The notes beneath the pieces were generated by a model. That model searched no databases and had not been told where the DNA came from. It worked only from the letters and a program-made list of their open reading frames with translations. The position numbers and the translations under genes were made by a program. A stretch of DNA of 64,000 bases from Leishmania mexicana MHOM/GT/2001/U1103 (Eukaryota > Euglenozoa > Kinetoplastea > Trypanosomatida > Trypanosomatidae): positions 682,001 through 746,000 of the forward strand of contig NC_018334.1 in the NCBI RefSeq assembly GCF_000234665.1, written 5' to 3'. Below are positions 22,228-31,400 of this stretch, piece by piece. Each line of letters begins with the position of its first letter. The first letter of the stretch is position 1.

Positions 22228-25200
22228 TCACCGCCAGTCCCACTCGTAGCTGCCACCATCCACGTGGCGCTTGACCAGCTTTGAAGCAGAGGTGCCAGTA
22301 GTACCTGTGGTACCGCCAGACGGCGCCGCTGGCGAGACCTCCTTCGCAACTGGTGCGCCCGTCTGTGGTATCTGTATTCGCGAGGAAGAGCGGGAATGTC
22401 GGGTCACCGCTGGGCCGTTGCCTGCAGTAAGTGTTGGCGTGCTAGGAGTTGCGAAAGAGTTATTACTAGCCGCCGGGCATAACACCGGTGTTGTGACAGC
22501 GGTCATGCGCCGTTGCGGCGGCCACACAGCTACATCGACGGCAACTACATTTGGGAAGCCAGCGGACGCTCCAATCGAGGTCGGCGTCATCCCACACGAG
22601 CCGCGCACCGGTGTCGACGGGTAGCTGCCACCGCTGTGGCTCATTCCGGCAGCGCCGGGCGTCGGTACTCCGCCCAGGACTGGCGGACGCGATGGCCCTG
22701 CAGCAGCGCCAGCCAGGTTTGCTGCGCTGGAGCCGCGACGCGTCGCCTGCACGTTCTGCACACCGTAGGCATAGCTGTATATTGCTTGCACCCACCTCCG
22801 CGCAGTTCTCATGGCCTCCGACGAAGCTGATGACACCACTGGCGTGGCAAGGTACGCAGCCGTTGGGGCTGCCGACGTGTTGCCTGCGCCAGTCTGTGAA
22901 GAGGCTTGCCCGCCGCGCTCCCCGACTCCCCCTCTCGCCACCGCACTACCACTGGCATCGCTAGTCCCGGTGCTGCCCTTCTGCGCCGTTGCGCGTGACG
23001 CTGGCAGCAGTGAGAACAAGGCGCTGGCAATCGTCTTGGGCACTGGCACGCTTGCCGGCTTGCTTGCGCTGGCAGCGGTCGTCGAGGCAGACAAGGTCGG
23101 TGGCGGCCGTGCCATCGAGGACGCGTAAGGAGAGGTCGCCACCGTTGCAGTGGATGGCGGGGCGTTGGCATCATTGTGGGACCCTGACATGGAGGCGCCC
23201 AGTGAGCCGCCAGGGGCGGCTTGCTTCTTCTTGTTCGGGTTTGCAAAGTTCGGCACTGTTCCGTGGTAGTAAGTAGTGCCATCCCGCTCAAACCGGTAGA
23301 CGTAGAAGTTTCCAATGTGTTCATGGATGTGCACCATGTTCGGGCACGACTCCAGCACTCCCAGCTCCTCTGCACTCGCGGGCGGGGGTGGGTAACAGAC
23401 ATCTCCATCGCCGCTGTGCAGAGCCTCGAGCTCGTCACGGTCGCACAGCCGCGTCACCCAAGCCGGGTCGTCGGAGTCCGCCTCGCGTGCCTGCTTGCAG
23501 TATGGTCGCATCGCCGCCAGCACGACACCCTCGAGGGGGATCGAGTGGTCTGCGAACCACACAAGGCAGCCTGGGTCGAAGCGCAAAATGTCACCCTCGT
23601 TGAAGCCCGGCAGGACATCGCTGCCCATGACGTAGACGTCTTTCGGGTGAATCGTCACCACACGGCCCGGCTCTGGAACCGGTGGCGGGTGCGACTGATC
23701 CACCAACCCGCGGTACCGCCAGTACCCGCTCTCCTCACTCGGCAGCTGCGTCACGCGCTCCTGCATCACCTCCGGACGCTCCGCGAGGGACCAGCACAGA
23801 CGCTGCGCCAGGTCCTTCGAGATGCGGCCGTGGATCATCTGGTCCGCTGTGATCCACATCTCCATCTCGTCCGTGACGCCCTGGCCCACGCTGCGGTCAA
23901 CAGCAGACAAGCCGCCGGTGCTGTGGTTACCCATCATGGTGCCCGGGCCGCGAGCCGTCATGCTGTCCATGTGTTGACTCGACAAGGTCCCACTGAAGCT
24001 GCTGTTGCAGCTCAGGCCGGTCGTTGGGGTGCCGCCCTTGAGCACGCCGAGGTAGCCCCAGCGCCACTTCATTTCGTAGAGGAACGATAGAATCGGAATG
24101 TTGGTGAGAAGGCTCGAGAAGCTGAACGTCTCCATCGGCGGCAGGAATGGCCGCGGTGCTCCCTGTGCGACGGCGGACAGCGTCCGAGGCGTGGCAGGCG
24201 AAGCAGAGGAGCCGAAGCCAGCGGTAGCACCATACATCGGCGGCGGTGCATCTGCTGCAGGCACGTGTGCAGCACTGTTGGCGCCACTGCCGTAGGGGGG
24301 CAGAGGGGGTGCCGAGCCTGCGGCCGGGCTCTGATAGGCGATGGGGCCCTCCATTCGAGCACTGGGCTGACGCTCGATCACCCCTGCCTGTATCATCTGG
24401 TAGTAGTAGGTGCTAGCGGCAATGTACGTCACGCGTCCAAGGTTCTGTTCGCCGGCAGATTTGGTGAGGAACACCATGGCCGCTAGTGGGGCGGCCACCG
24501 GAGGCGGCAGCGTCATGACATTCTCGGGGGTGCCGATGCGGGCGAGATAGCTGCCACCTTTCATACCGGTCCCGCGCGTCCTCAGAAGCGTTCCACTGCT
24601 GGTCATCGGCGACGTCGCCTTCATTCCGCCACTGCTCGCCTGACTACTGGTGAAGGAGTACGGGTCATTGTGATACGTTCCCCCTGCTGTCAGCGAGGGC
24701 GACTGCCTGGAGCCTGGGGTGAGCAGGCTGGTTGCCTGGTTCGCCATGGCCGAGGCCTGCGTCGTCACTCGCTGTGCATCCTCCACGTCCTCCTGCATGG
24801 AGGCAAAGCCGAAGCAGCCGACAATGTTGATGATAGAACCAAACATGTACACACCGTTCTCTAGTGCAGCCTGCATATTGTTCATGGCCGTGGAGGTGCC
24901 ACTCCCGGAGTAGGATGGCGACGGCGGGGAAGCAGAGGACACAGAAGTTGCCGTTCGCGCTGCAGCACCACCAGGGACAGCGTTGTGCAGGTTGAGCACC
25001 TTGCTGATGTCTGACCGGAACGCCACAGCGCATAGGACGGGCAGCACCTTCCGCTGCTTCTTGCCATCGGGCCCCATGGTAGTGTGCGGATGCGCGAGCG
25101 CCCACTCATAGGCTTGCCGCATCTCCGCGTCTGTGTCGAAGAGCATCTCCTCCACGTGCTCAATGACGCCGCGGTAGAGGGCTTCACGTGAGGGGTACGA

Positions 25201-25674
25201 GTCATCCTCGTCGTCATCGTCGTCCTCCTCACTGCTGCTGTGGCCCCCTTCCGGCATTAGTCTGGCAGCGTGCGGATCGGCGTCTACGCCGCTCTCTGTG
25301 GCCGACTCCGCAGCAGCAGCGGTGGCGCGTGCTTCCCGCTCCTGCTGACGACGGCGGCGCCGCTGAGCGCGCGTTTCCTCTCCCGGTAATCGGTAGGAGC
25401 TCGCGTAGTTGGGAATACGTCTCAGGTCCCCCGGATTGCCGGGCCGTCGGAAGTAGTAGTTCACCGCGGCATCGCAGCGCGCCTTGTGGAACTGCACGAA
25501 CAGCGGACAGTCGGGACTTGGGAAGTACTCCTTTGTGAGAGGGATGAGGATGATGTCTTGGCGCTTGCTGCTGCCACCCCCACCCCCGCTGCCGCTGCCG
25601 GCAGCCGACGAGTTTGCCTGATTCACATTGAAAAAGCCTCGCCGGATCGTCTCACGGCTTGGTGCAACACCCAT
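22228..25674 (-). CDS. MGxxPS/KSAG family protein, paralogue C
   Basis: The 1148-residue protein starts MGVAPSRETI, with Gly2 and Ser6 in the N-myristoylation pattern. Family blocks in order: residues 39-74 (QDIILIPL...YFPSPDCPLF...VNYY), 211-219 (LPVLCAVAF), 401-425 (VFLTKSAGEQ...STYYYQ), 525-535 (NIPILSFLYEM), about 711-740 (IPLEGVVLAAM...CKQAREA...DPAWV) and about 785-812 (FYVYRFERDG...GTVPNFANPN). Between blocks lie an Arg-rich stretch and an acidic run at 149-158. The tail (820-1140) is Ser/Ala/Gly/Pro low complexity ending GGSYEWDWR. The frame is open 37 codons upstream of this ATG, but an AG acceptor at 25752-25753, the myristoylation context and the paralogues all point to 25674. I know of no functional assignment; membrane-tethered scaffold is inference. 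Confidence 0.85.
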   Translation of the reverse strand: MGVAPSRETIRRGFFNVNQANSSAAGSGSGGGGGSSKRQDIILIPLTKEYFPSPDCPLFVQFHKARCDAAVNYYFRRPGNPGDLRRIPNYASSYRLPGEETRAQRRRRRQQEREARATAAAAESATESGVDADPHAARLMPEGGHSSSEEDDDDDEDDSYPSREALYRGVIEHVEEMLFDTDAEMRQAYEWALAHPHTTMGPDGKKQRKVLPVLCAVAFRSDISKVLNLHNAVPGGAAARTATSVSSASPPSPSYSGSGTSTAMNNMQAALENGVYMFGSIINIVGCFGFASMQEDVEDAQRVTTQASAMANQATSLLTPGSRQSPSLTAGGTYHNDPYSFTSSQASSGGMKATSPMTSSGTLLRTRGTGMKGGSYLARIGTPENVMTLPPPVAAPLAAMVFLTKSAGEQNLGRVTYIAASTYYYQMIQAGVIERQPSARMEGPIAYQSPAAGSAPPLPPYGSGANSAAHVPAADAPPPMYGATAGFGSSASPATPRTLSAVAQGAPRPFLPPMETFSFSSLLTNIPILSFLYEMKWRWGYLGVLKGGTPTTGLSCNSSFSGTLSSQHMDSMTARGPGTMMGNHSTGGLSAVDRSVGQGVTDEMEMWITADQMIHGRISKDLAQRLCWSLAERPEVMQERVTQLPSEESGYWRYRGLVDQSHPPPVPEPGRVVTIHPKDVYVMGSDVLPGFNEGDILRFDPGCLVWFADHSIPLEGVVLAAMRPYCKQAREADSDDPAWVTRLCDRDELEALHSGDGDVCYPPPPASAEELGVLESCPNMVHIHEHIGNFYVYRFERDGTTYYHGTVPNFANPNKKKQAAPGGSLGASMSGSHNDANAPPSTATVATSPYASSMARPPPTLSASTTAASASKPASVPVPKTIASALFSLLPASRATAQKGSTGTSDASGSAVARGGVGERGGQASSQTGAGNTSAAPTAAYLATPVVSSASSEAMRTARRWVQAIYSYAYGVQNVQATRRGSSAANLAGAAAGPSRPPVLGGVPTPGAAGMSHSGGSYPSTPVRGSCGMTPTSIGASAGFPNVVAVDVAVWPPQRRMTAVTTPVLCPAASNNSFATPSTPTLTAGNGPAVTRHSRSSSRIQIPQTGAPVAKEVSPAAPSGGTTGTTGTSASKLVKRHVDGGSYEWDWR

Positions 25675-25751
25675 GGTCTGCGTATCGCTGAAGGTGAGCG
25701 GTAGGTCTCTGTCTGTGTGGGATGCCGCTGCCAGCCAACGGGCTCTGCCTT

Positions 25752-25753
25752 CT
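25752..25753 (-). promoter_or_regulatory. Predicted spliced-leader acceptor AG for paralogue C
   Basis: On the minus strand a strong C/T tract (about 25756-25783) ends in CACGAG; the AG at 25753-25752 is the first after the tract and leaves a 5' UTR of about 78 bases before the ATG at 25674. Confidence 0.5.
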
Positions 25754-26830
25754 CGTGAAAAAAAAAGAAAAGAGAGGAGGGGCAACAGAACTGCACGCGG
25801 AGGTCACGCCTGATGTCTGGCTGCCCGGCGTCCAATTCTCGTGCGCCGCTTCGTAGGCGTTCTCTCGAGCACGAAACTAGTTCCGACAGACGCTCCAAAC
25901 TCTGCTCGTCTCCTCTTCGTCGGGGTGTCGTCGATTTTGTAAGCGATTTCGGGGTGTTCGTCGTTCTTGTTCTTCAATGCATGTTCGTGCACGATGAGAC
26001 GGCTGCTGCGCGGCCTCGACAGCAGTTGGTGGATGTCCACACGGCCATCACGGATGGGCAAGGGCAGCACCGTCACACCCCGGCAGGGCAGTAGAGTGCG
26101 GAGGGCGGACGCACCACAAGGACGAAGGCGAAGAGAGCGGTAGACGAGAGAAGACAGATGAGTCGAAGTAGCGAAGTGAGGGAGAAGAGGGACAGATACA
26201 CGAGGAGCGTGTCGCTTCTTCGTTGGAAGACTCAGCACTGGCGCTGAAGGGCCAGCGCAGGCCGCCGCAGGAGCACGCTCGGCCCCGTCACTTTCTCTAC
26301 AGGCACACATTGCATGAAAGAACGCCTCAGCTCTTTGCCAGGCGATCCCCCTCCCCAGCGAGGTCGTCAGACGGAGCAGCAGAAGGGGCGGAAACGGGAG
26401 AGCACCAGACAGCAAGCGCGCACGCGCCAGAAGTGGCGAAGGACGGCGGAGGTCGGGAGAGCGAGACACTCGCACGAGTATCAGTGCTACTCTACGTCAC
26501 TCTAAGCCAGTGTTGATCCTTCCCTTTTTGGGGGTATTCGCAGTTTTCTTTGCGATGCCGTCCCGCTGAAGCGCAGCACGCACCCAAAGAACAAGAAGGG
26601 GACCGAGAAGAACCAAGCAGCCTGCTAGACACATGCCTCCAGTCGATGGCAAACAGGACGTCCTAGACCACGAGGATTCAGCCGTAGTGTCGTCGAGGTG
26701 GGTGCGCTGTGGTTGCACGCAAGTACGTCTTGGATTGTCTGCTGTAGAACTACTCAATAATAAATACAAGATTTGCGGTGTGCCGTTTGGGTGTTTGTCA
26801 TGGCGGCAAGTCCTAAACGCTCCAATCCGG

Positions 26831-27439
26831 TGTTTTGATCAACGTGCCCACTTCTCTGCTACAACGCATCAGCCGTACAACACGCCGCCCGGCCTGCTAC
26901 AGCCTCCCTCCCCTCCCCTCATCGCCTCCTGCGAAGCAGCCGCACCCACAGGCGCATTACACCAGTGCGCCGACTCAGCCATCTGAGAGCACGGTCCATG
27001 CCTCGCACTCTACCCGGCCTGCTTCACAGGGCGCCTCACAGCCGCGCACATCATGCCGGTCGCCACTTGGTTCATACACCACGGGGTCGCTCAGGCTCCC
27101 CACACCAGTGGGCGGTGTGTGAGGGCCAGGTGGGATGCATTCGAGTCACGCCGACACCCGGCCCATCACACGGGTGGTGCAAGCGTGTCCACTGTCGAAG
27201 ATCTCTCCGACGCAACGCCATCCGTGGCCTCACCGCCGGCATCAGCAGCGATACATTGCCTCGACCCCCCTACGTACGTGGTTGCCTGACCCTGTTACGG
27301 CCATAGGTAGTGCAGCATTGGCAGGGGATAGAAGGGCGGCTCGGCTTCCCCACACACACGCACACGCGCAGAGGGGGGTGCGCTGGACCCTGAGATGCCA
27401 CGCACCGAGAGGGGTGCGTTCCCCCCTCCAGCCTCAGGG
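26831..27439 (-). mobile_element. SIDER-like degenerate retroposon, near full length
   Basis: The roughly 0.6 kb element differs in composition from its flanks. Read on the minus strand it starts CCCTGAGGCTGGAGGGG and ends CAGAGAAGTGGGCACGTTGA before an A-rich stretch (TCAAAAC). The same two ends occur in the short copy at 42508-42609, which defines the boundaries. Size, sense orientation in the 3' flank of a gene (paralogue B, stop at 28425) and the absence of a usable reading frame fit the SIDER short degenerate retroposons of Leishmania. These are known to sit in 3' UTRs and can influence mRNA stability or translation. Subfamily assignment needs an alignment; any regulatory effect here is inference. 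Confidence 0.6.
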
Positions 27440-28424
27440 TAATAGGGAAAAAAGTCACACAGAAAAACAACAGAGCACAACGCGAAAACGCAGAGAGAGA
27501 GAGAGGGAGGTAAGCAGACACGCACACACACATAGACAGAGAGAGAGGTATACAGTCTGAGAGAAGAAGAGAGAATGGTGCAGAGGACAACGGTAACGGT
27601 AACGATCGTATCGACGACAACGACGACACGCGACTCAGAAAAGAAAAAAACGGAAAGGGGCCAATAAAGGGAAGAGGTGTGGAGGCCTTCCCTACAAGAG
27701 GAAGGAGAGCAAACCTGTGCAGCTGTAAGAGAGGCAGTACACCATACTGAACGCGTAAGCACAACAGCACCATGCAGCGCTAAAGGGGGCCGCCGTGGCA
27801 CAGATAGCGCCACGAGAGGACATGTTGCAGTGAACACACCCACGAACGGACGTCGTCATCGGTGAAGGGGAGAGAAATGGATGACCCTCCTCTCCCCTCG
27901 TCCTCTGGCTCCCTCCACGACCTTCACACGCACACAACACCTCTCTACGAACGAAAAAGAGGCACAGCTCCTCCGCTAGACGTGGACAAGAGAACTGCAG
28001 CGACGGCGGGAGAGGTTGGAAAGGGCAGAGAGGGAGGGAGGGAGGAAGAGATGTGTCTCCGTCTTCCTCCCTTCGCTGCACGCTCAAGTACGGCACAGCG
28101 ACGACGAGAAGAGAAAGCAGAGATGGGCGGAGGGACGGAGGGAGGGCACACAAAAAAAATGGACAGACGAATACGCGCCCCTTCACCCCTCCACTCCCCC
28201 CCCCTCCCACACACACACACATAGAAAACAGAGAAAGAGTCGCGCCACACGCGCCGCTGTCACCCATCCCGCCCAATGACTCTTCCAACGACGGCGCCGA
28301 CTCACTCGCTAGCACACAAACGGTATCATGATGAATGCGTGGAGGAGAGGAGACGACGCAATGTGGAAAAGACAAAGCGGAAGGAAAAGGGACGGAGGCA
28401 ACGCGCGCATCCCAGACGCCCCGC

Positions 28425-31400
28425 TCAGTCTTCATATCCCATATCTAGAGATGCCGTGCGCCAGTCCCACCGGTATGTTCCCGTACGCCTGCCCGTCCGT
28501 CTCGCTGCGCTCGCCGTGTCACCGCTTCGCGTGCTGCTCGCCATCACGCCAGGCTCATGATGGCGGTTCTCGTGCTCGTGGTGTTCGCGAGGGGATGAGG
28601 CTTGGTGGCGGTGATCGCCCTCCGCAGCGATGCTGTATTCACGAAGAGAGCCGCACCCGGTACCGGATAGCCTGTGTAACGCATTCAACGAGTGATCCAG
28701 ACTCGCACAGCTGTGTGACATCTGCGCTCCGTTCAGGCTGGCACCCCCGCCCCCCAAACCCCTGCCGCTCGCCACGGAGGTGCTGCGGTTCATGTGATGT
28801 GTCATGTCATGATGGTGGTGGTACGTACTTAGAGAGTCCAGGGTGGCATCGCTGAGGTAGCTCGCGGCGTGGGAGTGCGTGCGGTTATGGTGATGGCGTA
28901 CCCGCACCGTCACATTCACCGATCCGCCTACAGAACTGCAACCCTGGACCCACGGCACCCCCGCATCCTCCATGATTATGGTGCTGGTCTGGCACGGGCT
29001 GCTCACGTGTCTGGTATGGTCCCAGTTATGCCCGTTCGACATCGCAATGCTGCTGTCGTTCGTGACCGGCGAGTTGAATTCATCCAGCTGAAAGTGCAGG
29101 TGCGAGCCGGTGCCGCTCACAGACGCGTTGTGGTGGTACTCGAAGTCGTGCGACGTCAACTCGCCGATGTCGGAGCCCTGGAGTCGCAGCGTTGACGGCA
29201 TTGGGGATGCGTGGTGGTGGTTGGGGGACTGCGCGTTAGGGGACGCGAGAGAAATAGGGGAAGAGCCACTGCAGAGCCCTCCGGGGCGCAGAAGCGTGGC
29301 CTCCCGTCTTGGAGAGCTGAGGCCCGCCTTGTCTCCCACGGCCTCCTTCAACAGGCCAACGCCTGCCTCAAAGCTCACATGATGCCGCAGGGAACACGCA
29401 CTTCCCTGTCGGCTGCCTGGGGCCGCCGTTGGGATGGCCTCGTAGCCGTTACCCTCTTCCTTCGCTGGCAGCGAGTAGGATTGCTCGTGGGAGAACAAGC
29501 CTTCACTACGAATCTCCCCCGTCGTTCCCGTGTGCTGCCGCTGCTGGCACAGTGGGGGCAGCGCCTGCAGTTGCTGTGGCTGCGCTACGTACACATATGG
29601 TGAATCGCCGTAGCCGCTGCCGCCCATATGTTTGCCGACATCAGCAGTGGCTGCTGCGCCGCCGCACATGTCTGTGTTATAGTACCCAGCGCCATTGATG
29701 TTGGTGTAGAAGCCGCCGCAGTAGCCGGCGTGCAGCTGATATCCATCGGGGCTGTAGTAGTAGCCTACGTAGCTCGGTGTGGCGTTGGAACTACTGTGGG
29801 GGGCTGCAAAAGGCAGAGGCGGTGGCGGTACTCGGTAGCCGTAGCCGTGCTGCTCGTAGGGGTCTCGCAGCAGCTGCTGCAGCGTTTTGGCTTCGTAAAA
29901 CGGCGGGTGCGGGTAGTAGCTGCCTCCCGGCGGGTGGGGCGGAGCACAAGCTGTCGCGCTGGCGCCACTGAACGAGCTGGTCCCACCGACCGAGCTGGCG
30001 GCGGAGGGGACCGGGTGCTTCCCACCCGCACCAGCTTTGTCCCTCTTGCTGCTCGAGTCATACTCGCCAGCTGGCACCGGGGGCTGCGGGGGCCGCGGCA
30101 GTGATGACGTCTTTTTCGGCCTCTCTGCCGTTGGAATGGTGGCATATTTCGCGGTGGGAGTTGTTGTCGCGAAGGTTTCCGCGGCTCCCGCGGCGCTACT
30201 GCCTGAAGAGGCGTTGCCTGCCTTCACCTCGTTCGCTTTTTCCGAGGTCGTCGAAGCCCCAGGAACACGCGCGGTGGGCTTGATCGTCTTGGCTTTTGTG
30301 GCGGCAGGCGCGATGGAGGTGAACGATGCTGAAGACTTCCGCTGCTTGTCGTCTGCTACAGCAGTAGTGTGCGTCACCGTCTCCGATGACCCCCTCCTCG
30401 CTGCCCCTGCCTTCTTCGTCTCCGCTGGGGTCGTCTTTGCCCCCTTCGTCGACTTGAGCTGAGTAACAACAGCAGCGGGGTCAGTGCTGACAGCCATATT
30501 GGCGGCGCCGGCCGCTGGAGGGTGCCCCACCGTATCCCCAGCCTTCGACTCGGTTACAGTAGAGGTGGAGGCAACGCCTGGCGCTGCGGCGACGTTCGCC
30601 ATCTGCTGCGTCTTCTTTTTGGCCTGCGTGGCCGCTGCAGCTGAGGCGTATGCGGTGGTGGCAGTGGTGGCATCGGGCGCAAGAGGATCCGGCACGGCTA
30701 CAGTGCCGCCAGGCCTTGCCTCCTCCACCGCTACAGTACTCTGCCTGTCTGGTGATGTGACCACGGAGGCCCGCGCTGGCGTCGTCTCGCTCTCCTTCAA
30801 CTCTAGCACGCCTTTCTGCGCGGGCGCTGTCGTGTTTGGCGACACTGACGTGGGCGAAGCGGCGGTTGGTGAGAGGGAGACGACTGGCAGAAAGACGTGC
30901 GCCGCCGTACCGTGCACGATGACCACCTTAGGCTGCGTCTTCTTCTTTTTGGGGTGCTTCTTGCGGATCGACTTCAGGAACTGCGGCGTCACAGCGATGA
31001 TGCGACACATGCGGTCAATCAAGGTGACCCGCCACAGACACGATGACCCATCACCGATGATCCCGTCAGCCTCCGGTGGCACGGTCGGGAGCTCCACGCC
31101 CTTGCTCGCAATGGTCGTTCTGGACTCCCCCTCAGCCGGATCGGATGCGTGTAGCACGCAGCACGCGTACTTCGTCGCGCCCCTACCGCCGCTAGTGCTG
31201 TCCGCCTGCCGCACCCAGTGTGGGTCCTCTGGCCCCGCCTCGCGAGCGAGCTTGCTGGAGTTCCGCAGCTCACCAAGAAGCAGTTCCTCCAGCGGGATGC
31301 GACACACACGCAGCACGCGTGCCTCCGCAGGCATCCCGGTCTCCAACCGCATTAGGCTGAGCACCGTGTTGCAGCGCAGCAGCTCCTCCTCCTGCCCATT

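Larger units (their letters stand above)
25675..28424. other. Intergenic region between paralogues B and C
   Basis: About 2.75 kb. It holds the 5' flank of paralogue C (polypyrimidine tract on the minus strand), the SIDER-like element at 26831-27439, and the probable 3' UTR of paralogue B with GA-rich and CA-rich low complexity between about 27440 and 28320. No additional gene is supported. Confidence 0.7.

Noticed and set aside
23221..24090. Plus-strand 289-codon frame inside paralogue C, and many like it in the other genes
   Set aside because: Antisense shadow of a GC-rich coding region; all convincing protein features are on the minus strand.
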